64,000 bases of DNA from Marsupella aquatica (lineage: Eukaryota; Marchantiophyta). The DNA is taken from assembly GCA_973895155.1 (NCBI GenBank), contig OZ316891.1, forward strand, positions 31,744,001 to 31,808,000, read 5' to 3'. This document shows, piece by piece, positions 33,356 to 44,989 of this stretch; positions within the stretch are counted from its first letter, which is position 1, and each line of letters begins with the position of its first letter. The translations under genes were made by a program, and so were the position numbers. Under the pieces are notes generated by a model. The model did not search any database. It was not told where the DNA came from and saw nothing but the letters and a program-made list of their open reading frames with translations.

Positions 33356-35404
33356 ATGGCAAAACTGACGCTAGAAAAAAAAAGCTTCCAAGAATTGGCC
33401 ATAGATGGATCAAATTATCTATCTTGGTCCCTAGATATGGAGGCACATTTAGCAGCTAAGGACATACCAGATACTATAATCACAGATAATGGGCCCACAT
33501 TACGTGAAAAAGCTAAGGCCCTGGTTTTCATAAGGCACCACCTAGCAAAGGCCTTGAAAACCCAATACTTAAATGAGTACAATCCGAGAATACTATGGGA
33601 CAAATTAAAACTCCGATTTGATCATATGCGATTGATCTCAGTGCCAGCAGCGAGACATGATTGGATCAACCTAAGGGTCCAAGACCACAAGACCATAGCA
33701 GAGTACAATAGCAAATTATTTTGCATAGTATCCGGGATAGTATCACAACTCGCGGTCTGCGGCAACCCAGTTGACGATGCTGAGCAGATCGAGAAGACCC
33801 TGTCGACGTTCCACCCAACAAATTTGGTATTAGCGGCTCAATACAGAAATATGGCATTCACAAGATACTCCCAGTTAATAGCACATATGTTATTAGCAGA
33901 GAAGCACCAAATCTTACTTATGGAGAATTCAAAAACAAGGCCCTCGGGTACTCTCCCACCCTTAACAAAACCAGAATCACAATATAACAGCAATAATCAA
34001 AGGGGTTTCAGGGGGAGGAGTACCTACAGGGGGCGGGGTGGACAACCTGCAGGAAGAGGAAGAAACCAATTTCCCAGAGGAAGAGGTGCAGGACGCATCA
34101 ATAACTCTGTAAATGACAGACCAAGGTGGCAGAGCCGAAACACGGATCGCGGCAGAGGGCATGGAAGAATCAGCAACTACGGCATACCAGATAAGAGATA
34201 CAACCCAATCAAATGCTTTAGATGTGGTACACAAGGACACACAAGAAAAGATTGCAGGGCTCTGGCATCACACCTAGTTAATCTTTACCAGGATTCAATA
34301 AACAAACCTACAAAAGAACCCCAAGGCAATTTCCTAGAATTACATCAAGAGCTCACGCAATATGTTACCGAACCCCCATCACCGGAAATACATACAATTA
34401 CCTATGGAGCGGAGGATTCCAAACTAGCAGACCCAACACTCTGTATAATCGACAGCGGCACCTCACACACAATTTTAAAAGAGAGAAAATACTTCACCAA
34501 CATTACCCCATCATCAAGAACCATCACAACAATTTCTGGCCAAAAACAGATAGAACACGGGCATGGTCCAGCTACTGTCACACTCCCAAGAGGGACTGTG
34601 ATCCACATTGAATCTACAATTTATGCACCAACAGCCACCAGAAATCTGATTAGCTTTTTGGACATCCGAGCAAATGAACTACATATCTCCACCAGCACCC
34701 ACAACAATCAAGAAGTCTTGCAAATCCTTAAGAAAACACCCAAGGGACTACAAGTCCAAGAAATACTCCAGGCACAACCCCCAGGATTATATGTGACTCC
34801 AATACAATCACACTATCCTGAGCATAAAAAGCAGCATATTGCCATTACTTGGCATCACCGGTTGGGACACCCTGGCACAAACATGTACCATAAAATTCTT
34901 AAAGACTCAGTGGGCATCCCACAAGCAGCAAAAACATCCTTTAAACATGATCCTTGCATAGCATGTTTGCAGGGTAAATTTATTACTCGCCCATCGATTA
35001 CCAAGACAGTGTATACTATCCCTAAGTTCCTGGAACACCTCAACGCTGACGTTTGCGGCCCTATCGAGCCATCCAATGGCCCATTCAGATTCTTTTTGGT
35101 TATGATTGACTCATCAACCAAGTGGTCACAGGTGTCCCTCATATCCACAAGAAACTTAGTATTCTCACGAATATTAGTCAATATACTTAAGTTGAGAGCA
35201 CAGTTCCCGGAACATCCCATAAGAATATTGAGAGTTGATGGAGCTGGGGAATTCACTTCAAAGACATTCAATGAATTCTGCCTTACCGCTGGAATAGAAG
35301 CCCAGTATCCCGTCCCATATGTACATTTCCAAAACGGGATGGCAGAGTCAGTGATCAAAAGAATACAACTCAGTGCACGTCCACTATTGATGCAAAGCCA
35401 CTAG
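33356..35404 (+). pseudogene. Copia 1 Gag-protease-integrase polyprotein, truncated
   Basis: 682 codons from ATG 33356. Order: gag (LSWSLDMEAHLAAKD), an Arg/Gly-rich stretch (GRGGQPAGRGRNQFPRGRGA, about 225-245), a CCHC zinc knuckle (CFRCGTQGHTRKDC), the protease box CIIDSGTSHTIL, the integrase HHCC zinc-binding site (HHRLGHPG ... CIAC), and catalytic segments NADVCGPI, RVDGAGEF and QNGMAESVIKR. It ends by TAG at 35402 shortly after LLMQS, where copia 2 continues. The frame is open and little decayed, in line with the almost identical LTRs. The gag and protease could still be functional; integrase lacks its C-terminus. Confidence 0.9.
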
Positions 35405-35411
35405 TGAACAG

Positions 35412-36143
35412 GTGCTGGGGCCTGAAAAGCCCTATCTCTCAGCGATTGGAGCCCTCCTTTACCTAGCAAATCAGACAAGACCCGACATCAGCTTCGCTGT
35501 CAGCCTACTGGCCAGACACGGATCACAACCAACGATCAGACATTGGAATGGAATAAAGAGGGTCCTTCGCTACTTACAAGGGACAGTGGACATGGGATTA
35601 TACTTCCCCAAGAATTCGACCCCAATTTTGACAGGATTCGCAGATGCAGGGTATTTGTCGGACCTAGATGATGCGAAGTCCCAAACGGGCTACGTTTTCC
35701 TGCAGGGCACAACAGCGATTTTGTGGAAAAGCACGAAGCAGTCTTTGACAGCCACATCCTCCAACCATGCAGAAATTATAGCACTGTACGAAGCAACAAG
35801 AGAATGTGTGTGGCTTAGACACTTAATTGACCATATTAATCACAGCACTGGCAAACCACTGCTAACAGAACCTACCATCCTTTATGAAGACAATCGACCT
35901 TGCGTGGACCAGATCGCCAAAGGATTTATCAAAGGTGACAGAATCAAACACATTGCCCCGAAATTATTTTACGCACATGAACAACACGGAGAGAAGATTC
36001 AAGTTAAGTGGATACCAACAAAAGATAACAGAGCTGACCTCTTTACGAAGCCCCTGCCTCCCGTCCTCCACAAGGCACATACATTTGGCATCGGCATGAG
36101 ACAACTCACAGACTTGTTACGCCCAGAAACAGAAAAGAATTAA
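35412..36143 (+). pseudogene. Copia 1 reverse transcriptase end and RNase H
   Basis: Starts at LGPEKPYLSAIGALLYLA and ISFAVSLLARH (end of the reverse transcriptase and connection region), then RNase H: GFADAGYLSDLDDAKSQTGY, SSNHAEIIALYEATREC, YEDNRPCVDQI, NRADLFTKPLP. It is in a different frame from the upstream polyprotein. The YVDD catalytic box is lost in the deletion. There is no start of its own, so this part is probably not translated. Confidence 0.85.
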
Positions 36144-36711
36144 GATGACAGCCGAGATTACTTACCTGTACTTGAAAGAATGCAACTCGACGAATGATCG
36201 CTACAACGACCTCTTTCAATAGCGCTCCTTGATGACTAGCGCGGGGACCAGTGTCTACGACTCGCGCACCTCCTAGCAGCCAACAACACTCCAAGAAACT
36301 ACATTCCACCTCCAAGGCGCTTTGTTCCCCTTCGACAAACCCGTCACCAGACCTAACAACGTCATCGACTAAACGTCGACTCTACCACTACCCAGCCGAA
36401 GACTTACTCCCCGCAGACTTTGCCCTTACACGCTCATTCTCCTTTTCGATAGTTACTCGAACAATTTCTCATATATTATGTTAAGACACTTACCTTAACT
36501 TAGATTAAACTTATAAACAGTCTTAGATCAATTAGACTTTCATTACTTTTAATCATTTCCTCAAGGGTCCCACATTATGTAATGGTTGTGGCACTCTTTC
36601 CCTTATAGTTAGAAGAAGGGTTTTGATGAGACCAAACCAAATTGATGGGCACCACTACGGGTTAAGCTTTCCCCTACTATGGTTGATTTTTGACTATCCC
36701 CAAATTCAACC

Positions 36712-36720
36712 AAGGGGGAG
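36712..36720 (+). promoter_or_regulatory. Polypurine tract of copia 1
   Basis: AAGGGGGAG lies directly before the 3' LTR. The identical tract precedes the 3' LTR of copia 2. It would prime plus-strand DNA synthesis. Confidence 0.85.
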
Positions 36721-36879
36721 TGTTATGAGTTAAACCTAACCCGTTAACCCTAGGTAATACAGGTTAAGGAGTAGTTACATAACTACCTCCATATAACCCC
36801 ACATATGTACCAAACATTAACATTATTATTGATGTTGGAGATTGGAGTACATTCTGGCTATGGTGTCCTCATTCTAACA
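36721..36879 (+). repeat. 3' LTR of copia element 1 (159 bp)
   Basis: Same length and ends as the 5' LTR, one base different. Followed by the CCTTG duplication at 36880-36884. Confidence 0.95.
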
Positions 36880-37180
36880 CCTTGAAGATTTACTCTTGAA
36901 GTTTCTCACATCTCTCTCAAGACCGCAGGGGCATTATCCCGGGAAGATTATCCTGCTTGAATTGCCCTTTTCTTCTTCTTCTTTGTACTGGTTGCATCTA
37001 GAGTAACGATCTCTTTTGCTTTCTCAACGGGAGTGACAAGGTCTGATTGGGCGCTGGTATTAGCTTCAGAAGGTTCAGGAGTAGCATCAACCTTTGTGTC
37101 GTCAGTTGCAATGTCTGACTTTCTCCCACCTAAAGGAAAAAACATAATACAATCAATGTTCTCCAAGAAAGTTTGCCGCA
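36880..37180 (-). pseudogene. ParB/methyltransferase-like gene family member, upstream fragment
   Basis: Reads ATDDTKVDATPEPSEANT, DKAKEIV-like and STKKKKKRAIQA, as in exon 3 of the gene at 18224-22340 (start at 20555). The acceptor (TTTTTTCCTTTAG before GTGGGAGAAAG) and some 40 bp of intron are also similar. Homology ends near 37165, before copia element 2. Removing copia 1 and one CCTTG joins this fragment to 32277-32599. Confidence 0.7.
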
Positions 37181-37185
37181 AGTGC

Positions 37186-37190
37186 TCTTG
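37186..37190. repeat. Target duplication TCTTG of copia 2 (left)
   Basis: TCTTG precedes the 5' LTR and is repeated at 43386-43390. Confidence 0.9.
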
Positions 37191-37349
37191 TGTTATAAGG
37201 GACAAAACCCTAACCCTACTTACCCTAGAACATAGGAGGTTACCTAACCGCCATACCATGTACTACATAGGGAGAGATTTCCACTCCCACAATGCAATGA
37301 AGGAAGTGAGCTTGCTGGTGTATTGAACGTCCATGATTAATCCATATTA
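37191..37349 (+). repeat. 5' LTR of copia element 2 (159 bp)
   Basis: Begins TGTTATAAGGGACAAAACCC and ends CCATATTA, so the terminal dinucleotides are TG and TA rather than TG and CA. Two differences from the 3' LTR at 43227-43385, both C in the 5' copy. Confidence 0.95.
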
Positions 37350-37366
37350 CGTTATCAGCACGACTC
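37350..37366 (+). promoter_or_regulatory. Primer-binding site of copia 2
   Basis: CGTTATCAGCACGACTC directly after the 5' LTR, the same core as in copia 1. Confidence 0.65.
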
Positions 37367-37698
37367 TATCCTTGGAGCACAATTCTTGATTTTTCCTTAA
37401 GCAATCGATTCAGTGAACCGATATGCACATTTCGAATTATTGATTGAACCAAGGATCAATTTTTTTTTCTCAAACGACACCTTGAAGGATCAGGAGCGCT
37501 GACATCTGAACACCGAATACCCACATTGAAATTTGCTCTTTGATCAATACGAGGAAGTTTCTTCTTCACCGTTTTCTTTCCATTTGAATTTCTTAGACCT
37601 CAATGCCACAACTGATTTAAAGAATTCAGGCAGAGCATAACTCACAAATCGCTTGATATAACTCGATTTGAGATCCTATCATCATAACTTCCATCACC

Positions 37699-39922
37699 AT
37701 GAATTCGATAGAGAAGCTTCAATTTAAGGCTCTAACTATTGATGGTGCCAATTATTTATCCTGGTCACTTGATGTCGAAGCATATCTTTACTCAAAAGAC
37801 CTACAGGACACTATTTTAACCGATGCAGGCCTAACATTACAGCAAAAGGCGAGAGCATTAATCTTCATACGCCACCACCTTGCAGAGCCACTCAAGATTC
37901 AATATCTCAATCAATACAACCCCCGAATTCTTTGGGAAGATCTCAAATCACGGTTCGATCACATGAGCCTAGTCTCTCTGCCGGCTGCACGCCATGACTG
38001 GATAAATTTGCGTGTACAGGACCACACTTCTATATCAAACTACAATGGAGAACTTTTTCGCATCACCTCTCAACTCACAATCTGTGGCCACCCAGTTAAT
38101 GACGCCGAGCAGATTGAAAGAACCCTATCAACGTTCAGTGCCGGAAATCTCATCCTTGCATCCCAATACCGAAACATGGATTTTACAAAATATTCCGAGC
38201 TAATTGCTCATATGCTTCTTGCTGAGAAGCACCAAATACTCCTACTGGAAAATGCAAAATCTCGCCCACCAGGTACAGCCGCTCCACCACCCAAACCTGA
38301 AATCAATTTCAACAGACAAAATGATAAGATCCGAGGCAGAGGACGTGGCACATTCAGGGGGAGAGGACAACGACCATTTATCAGAGGCAGAAACCAACAA
38401 AGGGGCAGAGGCTATGGACAATTCCATAATTTGGAATATCAATCTTCTGGACATTTTTATCGAGGAAGAGGACAACGTGGACGAGGTAATGGATACAGAG
38501 GCAGAGGCCGTAGCGGAGGCCGTGGCCGAGGACCTAATAGTTGGACCAGAGAGAACGAAAATCTGACTGAATGTTTCAGGTGCGGCACAAAGGGTCACCT
38601 ACAGAAAAATTGCCGATCTCCTGCCCACCTGGTCCAACTTTATAAACAAAGCATGGAATTACCTAGTAATGAAGCCCATGGAAACTATATGGAAACTACA
38701 GATGATATTGAGGGATATGCACCAGAAGTACATACTGCCCAATTAGGAGCTAATCCCTCTATGCTCGATGATCATCACAACTGTATTGTCAATAGCGGCA
38801 CATCTCATTCCATCCTACGCCATAAAGATTATTTCCTACGTATCACTCCATCCCACAGATCCATGACAACCATAACTGGACCTAATCATATAGAGGAAGG
38901 TTATGGTCCAGCACAAGTCAGATTCCCCAAGGGTACAATTCTCCACATAGACTCCGCCATTTATGCTCCGCGGGCTACTTGAAACCTGATAAGTTTCAGT
39001 GATATACGCGCCAATAAATTCCACATTCATACAGAGACATGTGGCAACCGTGAGGTCCTACATATCCTGGAAAATACCACATCAGGGAGATTAGTGCGAG
39101 AGATACTCCCCATATATCCCCCAGGACTCTACATCACCCGAATCTATTCATATCATGCTACAAGTACTTCACTGACTTTAACACAAATATGGCATAATCG
39201 CCTTGGACATCCTGGTACAAGTATGTACCACAATATACTTAAGGCTACCGTGGGCATACCTAAAGGCGTTCACCCATCTGCTACCAGCAAACCCTGCCTC
39301 GCATGCTCACAAGGAAAAATGGTTACCCGTCCCTCACCATCCAAGACAATACATCAGATACCACAATTTTTGGAGAGAATACACGCTGATGTCTGTGGCC
39401 CCATTGACCCTCCTTCTGGCCCATTCCGATATTTCCTAGTTATCATTGATGCCTCTACTAAGTGGTCACAGGTCTCCCTGCTCTCTACCTGTAACCTGGT
39501 CTTCCCACGAATATTATCGCACATATTGAAATTAAAATACCAATTCCCAGAGAATCCCATCAAAACCATTAGAGTTGATAACGCGGGGGAATTTACCTCC
39601 AAAACTTTCGATACCTTCTGTGAAACTGCAGGTATCAATACAGAATATCCGGTTCCACATGTTCACTTTCAGAATGGTCTTGCAGAATCCATAATCAAAC
39701 GAATACAGATGGTGGCCAGACCTCTCCTGATGCAGTCAAATTTACCAGCATCAGCTTGGGGCCATGCGGTCCTGCATGCAGCTACTCTTATTTGACTGAG
39801 ACCGTCCTCATTTAATACACAGACCCCACATTTTCTAGCATATGGATTACCACCAGACATCACACATCTATGAATTTTTGGCTGCCTGGTACTTGTCCCA
39901 ATTTTAGGTCCCAAGAGAACTA
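37699..39922 (+). pseudogene. Copia 2 Gag-protease-integrase region, three nonsense codons
   Basis: ATG 37699. Gag starts like that of copia 1 (IDGANYLSWSLDVEAYL). An Arg/Gly-rich stretch (about residues 210-285) precedes the zinc knuckle CFRCGTKGHLQKNC. The protease box reads NSGTS, so the catalytic Asp seen in copia 1 (DSGTS) is changed to Asn. TGA at 38980-38982, 39793-39795 and 39871-39873 each replace a position where Arg is expected (R-NLISF, LI-R-LRPSS, HL-R-IFGC), so CGA to TGA is likely in all three. Integrase keeps RLGHPG, CLAC, HADVCGPI, RVDNAGEF and FQNGLAESIIKR. The frame continues past integrase to about 40600. Confidence 0.85.
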
Positions 39923-39924
39923 AA

Positions 39925-40620
39925 ATGGGACCTCAGAGACAGCGCGGTATCTATGTGGGCTTTGACTCATGCTCTATTATAAGATATTTGGAACCTTCCA
40001 CAACAGATGTTTTTAAAGCACGGTTCCAAGACTGCCATTTCTTTGAAGACGATTTTCCAACCCTTACAGAAGATCCCAAGAGAAATGGCGATGTACCAGT
40101 GAAAGACTTACAATGGTTGTCTCCTCGCCTGCTTACAGAGGACCACCAAACTAAAGAAACAGATCTAGAAGTACAACGTGTTCTCCACTTACAACAGATG
40201 CTTATGAAACTTCCTGATGCATTCGACGATGCAGCCACTGTCACTCGCTCACACATCGAAGCAGCCAACATACCAGCTCGAATTTCTCGGCAGCCTACAC
40301 CAGCCACTCACGCTGCACCCAAGGCCAAAAGAGGACGCCCACTGGGATCCAAGGACTCTCATCCAAGACAGTCCCGCACAAGTGTAGCTCGTCCATCTCC
40401 CACCATTACACCAACCATAGAACCATCTTCACAAGGACCAGCCGATAATGAGGAGATCACAATTAATTACGTACATACCGGGAAGATAATGCAGCGTGAT
40501 ACAATCCGAATTGATGATATCTTTGCATTCCAGATTTCCGAGGACATTATCAATACAACTCCTGATCCCCTAACCATTGCTGAGGCCCGAACTCGCCCGG
40601 ATGGCCACAATGGGAGCTAG
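39925..40620 (+). pseudogene. Copia 2 spacer between integrase and reverse transcriptase
   Basis: Same frame as the upstream polyprotein: GIYVGFDSCSIIRYLEPST (the usual copia integrase tail), then a variable hydrophilic linker with RGRPLGSKD, ending at the frameshift near 40605, after which WELAINSELDSLIRRK continues in another frame. TAG at 40618 is read only because of that frameshift. Confidence 0.75.
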
Positions 40621-42377
40621 CTATCAATTCAGAACTGGACTCCCTAATCAGACGAAAAGTTTTTGGGCCCATCATTCCTGCACCTGCCGGACTTCATCTT
40701 ACAGGATACAGATTTATTTTTGTTAGAAAACGAAATGCGAAAGGAGAAGTTATCAGACATAAAGCGCGCCTAGTCGCGAAGGGCTATACCCAGATCCCCG
40801 GTCGGGACTTTGATCAAACATACTCTCCTGTCATGGATTCCATCACATATAGATATCTTATTGCATATGCTCTTATCCACAAACTAGTAATGCATATTTT
40901 AGATGTGATTATTGCCTATCTATATGGTATCCTTGATACCAAAATTTATATGAAGGCACCCCCCGAACTCATCAAGCGATTGACGTTTCACATTGAGGGG
41001 GAGAAAACCGGTAAACTAAGCCCAGGTCTACAACCTGGAGTACAACAAACTTGTCCTACAGGCAATTTGACTTCAGTGACGATTGAGACTGGACCTTTAG
41101 TCCCAACCACACAAGATGTGCTACACACATCCGCTCAGAGGAAACGAATGTCTTCCTCACAGGTTACCCCTGTTACACAAACAAAGAAAGTTAAAAGAGA
41201 ACTTGCAGTTCAAGTACTTTGCTCTCTATATGGTTTAAAACAGAGTGGGCGGACCTGGTATAAACGCTTCAAAGCTGAAATGATTGCACTGAATTTTATT
41301 ACTGACGATATTGCCCCTTGCCTATTTCTCAAACAGGACGGAAATGAATTCGTCATTATAGCAATTTATGTTGACGACATCAATATTTTTGGCACAACAA
41401 AAATTACAGCTGATACAATAGACATCCTGAAGAAGATATTCGAGATGCGGGACATAGGTAAACCCACCTATTGCTTGGGCTTACAGTTTAATCACTTGCA
41501 TCATGGCATACTCATTACTCAATCTACCTATACTGAGAAAGTATTAAAACAGTTTAACATGGAGACTGCTTACCCTGTTAGCACTCCTATGGATCTGAGA
41601 TCCTCAGATCCTGCAAAGGATACATTCAGGAAATGGACTGCACCAGAAGCCATTCTTGGCCCAGAAAAGCCTTACCTCTCAGCAATCGGGGCTCTCATGT
41701 ACCTGGCTACACAGTCCCGTCCTGATATCTCTTTTGCAGTCAATCTTCTTGCACGCCATAGTGCCAAACCCACTATTCGTCACTGGAATGGCGTAAAGCG
41801 AGTATTCCGTTACCTGCGAGGAACCACAGACCTGGGACTATTCTTTCCCAAGCAGTCAGAAAATCTATTGGTGGGATATGCAGATGCAGGATACCTTTCA
41901 GACCCTGACGATGCAAAATCCCAGACGGGATATGTTTTTCTTCAAGGAGGTACTGCTATCTCCTGGAGAAGCTGCAAACAAACATTGACAGCTACTTCGT
42001 CCAACCACGCGGAAATCATTGCCCTCTACGAAGCCACTAGGGAATGCATTTGGTTAAGAAACTTGATGGATCATATTCATACACACACAGGGAACTCTCG
42101 TTTGGATAAACCTATGATTATCTATGAAGATAATCGACCCTGTGTCGATCAGATAGTGCAGGGTTTTATCAAAGGCGATCGTATTAAACATATAGCACCT
42201 AAATTCTTTTATACACATGAGCAGCACGGCGGACAGGTCAATGTACAGTGGATTCCTAGCAAGGAAAATCGAGCAGATTTATTTACGAAACCACTACCAT
42301 CATCTCTCCACAGAGAACATACATATGGTATAGGCATGAGAAGCATGACCTCACTGCTGCAGGGCATCGATAGATAA
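40606..42377 (+). pseudogene. Copia 2 reverse transcriptase and RNase H
   Basis: After the frameshift: RHKARLVAKGYTQIPGRDFD, TYSPVMDS, VIIAYLYGILDTKIYMKAPPE, then an extra segment of about 75 residues (roughly 40980-41205), then LCSLYGLKQSGRTWY, the catalytic IAIYVDDINIFG, YCLGLQ, and RNase H from YADAGYLSDPDDAKSQTGY to NRADLFTKPLP. The enzyme core is intact apart from the missing in-frame connection. The extra segment between YMKAPPE and LYGLKQ is Thr/Gln/Lys-rich and is not typical of copia enzymes I know. Confidence 0.85.
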
Positions 42378-43226
42378 ATCGGAACTGACATTATTGATGC
42401 AACGCATTCATGAATATCTCAACATTTCTTACACACAGGCTACAGTTTCGAATATCTATAGATAACCAGCGATATACTCTACTACCATTCTGTCACTCGA
42501 CATTCGACTTATACTCATCCGCAAGCTGAATAACAGAACCGAGCTCAGGATATATCTACAAATCAAGAATCGAGAGAGATAGACGTCAACTAGCAACCAA
42601 CTCATTTTCGCACTTAATCACACATAAGCGCAACATCTTCTTACCGTCCGAGCTTTATTGATTATGACCGAGTTATTGCACCGAACAAACCAAGCGCAGG
42701 ACGACGCCAAACTCCAGGACCCTGGGCGCACAACCGCGAACAACGGAAGTAGCAGCAGTCGACCCCAACAACGACTCAATCGCCACTTCTCGACTCAACT
42801 TCTTGACTCAATAGCCATCCACATTCTACCTCAGCAATGCCGCGCAGCAACATCTGATCACAGAGCAATCTCCGATTTCCCGTTCCCATCGATTACCTCG
42901 AAGTTCAAGCTTCAACTCACGAAGGAGACTATCGAATGCATACCTAGTCTGTAATTTTTTTTTTACACTTAGCCTTACACTCAATAGTCAATAGAACTTA
43001 GATTTACTTTTACAGATACAAACTACTTATCGTTATAATTCTTTGATATATTTCATTTTTGGCCTTAGACCATGTAATAGTAGTGGCACTCTTCCCATGA
43101 TTGAAGCATGGTTTTAATGAGACCATACTACACTTTGGCCAAATAATAGACATATCATTACAAGGGTTAGTTTTTCCCCATACTTTTATGGTTGTTTGAA
43201 ATATTTTTCATTCAACCAAGGGGGAG

Positions 43227-43385
43227 TGTTATAAGGGACAAAACCCTAACCCTACTTACCCTAGAACATAGGAGGTTACATAACCGCCATACCATGTACT
43301 ACATAGGGAGAGATTTCCACTCCCACAATGCAATGAAGGAAGTGAGCTTGCTGGTGTATTGAATGTCCATGATTAATCCATATTA
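43227..43385 (+). repeat. 3' LTR of copia element 2 (159 bp)
   Basis: Same ends as the 5' LTR; T at two positions where the 5' copy has C or an equivalent transition/transversion. Followed by TCTTG (43386-43390). Confidence 0.95.
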
Positions 43386-43390
43386 TCTTG

Positions 43391-44075
43391 TTTATTATCG
43401 CCCTCCAAGAAAAAACCCTTTCCAACGGAACTGTCGGACTACATACCAAACAAAAAATTGACAACATTTCTCCAAAGAAGAACTTGTGAACAAGTGATAT
43501 TCATATGCAGAGCATGTAAGCTGCAAATTGGGCAGGCTCGACAATTCTTTCAGAACAAGAAATTGAAGCAAGTGGGAACAAAATTGATCGAGGTTGTGAT
43601 CGATGGGCGCGCAATAAAAGAAGCTCGTAACCGGAGACATCCTTCAAAGTTTAACATGTCTGAAAATAGAGGCAAATGCACATAATTGCAGGCAGCAAGA
43701 GACGTCACCCAAGAATTGAGTAGAAATAGAACCAGGATGGGGAGACAAAACAGTTTCAATGGCTGAAACAGAGATGCTGTCCCGCTTCCTTGGGCACTAA
43801 GAGTTGAGTAGTATTGTTGCCCAGCACTTAAGGGTTGAAACGCAGGAGAACATCGAGTATAGCTAGGGCCTCCCTAGGAATTCTCTGCCCAAAGGACACC
43901 ACAAGAGGCCGTGTAAAATTGGTATTGCGAACCTAACAGGGATCATTAGATTCGTCAGCATGCAGCTACACACAGCTCCCCGATCAGAGACTAAAGCGAC
44001 ATTAAATAATACGTTACGATGAGTAATTTGTAGCAGATTGTGAATTCTGCAAGCATTATTAGCTTGCGACAGCCC
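43391..44075 (-). repeat. Left arm of an inverted repeat; related to the PPR upstream region
   Basis: The reverse complement matches 48618-49240. Shared stretches include CACTTGTTCACAAGTTCTTC, GAATTGTCGAGCCTGCCCAA, TTTGGGCAGAGAATTCCTAG, GATCCCTGTTAGGTTCGC and AGAATTCACAATCTG, separated by diverged parts. Copia 2 was inserted at its left edge; a few bases of the arm (GCACTTGCG, reverse) remain left of the element. Confidence 0.75.
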
Positions 44076-44519
44076 GGGATTTGGGATAGCCACCGGGGAT
44101 CTCTATGGATTCATGTAGAGACCTTGGTGGCGAGGAGGAGAAACCCTGCAAGGTGGTATTATTAAACCTGATCTGTCACTCAAAATTTCTCGCACAAACC
44201 TCGATCTGTCACTTGCAATTCAGCTGAACTGAGCCCAGCTAACTGAGCCGAACTGCGATTTGACTGGGGTTTGAATGCCAAACAGTTTCCTCAAAGCAGT
44301 AGTGCTGCTGATCCAATAGAGTTGAGGCAAACGAAGAGATCTGACTACACTATGATAACCTGAGGATTCTCAAAAGCCACAACTATCTGCATCACTTAGA
44401 GAATACATCCACCCTTCACGACTCTTCAATTGTCTCAAGACCCGATTGCCACGGCAACCCATTCAAAATGTTTTATGAGGAAAGTCTGAATTATTCGGGA
44501 GTCACTCCACATGGAATGC

Positions 44520-44905
44520 CATGATGGTTTGGGTTGTGAGGGTTGTGCGTGGACAGTTTGGGTTCAGGTGACGAAGGGTGAAGGTTTGAGGGTTGAGATT
44601 TTAGTATTTTGGGTCCCCTAATGCATGGTTCAAGGTGGAGGAGGGTTGTGGGTGGACAATTTGGATTGAGGTAAAGAAGGGTCGAGGTTTGGGTCACTCT
44701 GATGCAAGCGTTGAGTTGCTTATATTGTAACTAGCTCCGACTACCCATACTTTGAACGTCAATAGAGATGAGGACCAAAAAGTCCTTGAGACACAATATA
44801 TTTGATGAAATAATAAGAATTACCCATTCTTTGAACATCAATAGAGGTGAGGACAAAAAAGTGCCGAAGACAAAAAAAAGACCCAATACAATAATAAGAG
44901 TAGTG
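44520..44905. repeat. Degenerate direct repeats
   Basis: GGGTTGTGSGTGGACARTTTGG with a following GAAGGGTSGAGGTTTG occurs near 44541 and 44644, and CTTTGAACRTCAATAGAGRTGAGGAC near 44751 and 44834. No coding frame. Confidence 0.5.
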
Positions 44906-44989
44906 TAGGAAAAGACAACTTTTGGGAAATCCCCCTTGAGAAATTTTTACAGCAAGTGGGAAAGCTTGATGGCAAAATGGTTCAAGTTG

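Larger units (their letters stand above)
32600..36879 (+). mobile_element. Ty1/copia LTR retrotransposon 1, internally deleted, young
   Basis: 159-bp LTRs, CCTTG duplications, a primer-binding-like site and a polypurine tract are all present. The internal region encodes gag, protease and most of integrase, then jumps to the last part of reverse transcriptase and RNase H. The deletion junction lies near 35400-35415. Compared with copia 2, the end of integrase and nearly all reverse transcriptase are missing. It can only have moved with proteins supplied by a relative. It splits a ParB/methyltransferase-like gene fragment. Confidence 0.9.
37191..43385 (+). mobile_element. Ty1/copia LTR retrotransposon 2, full length, coding region broken
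   Basis: 6195 bp with 159-bp LTRs, TCTTG duplications, a primer site at 37350 and an AAGGGGGAG polypurine tract at 43218-43226. It encodes gag, protease, integrase, reverse transcriptase and RNase H in the copia order. Three nonsense codons and one frameshift interrupt the polyprotein although the LTRs differ at only two bases. It inserted at the border between the methyltransferase-like fragment and a sequence related to the PPR upstream region. Confidence 0.95.
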
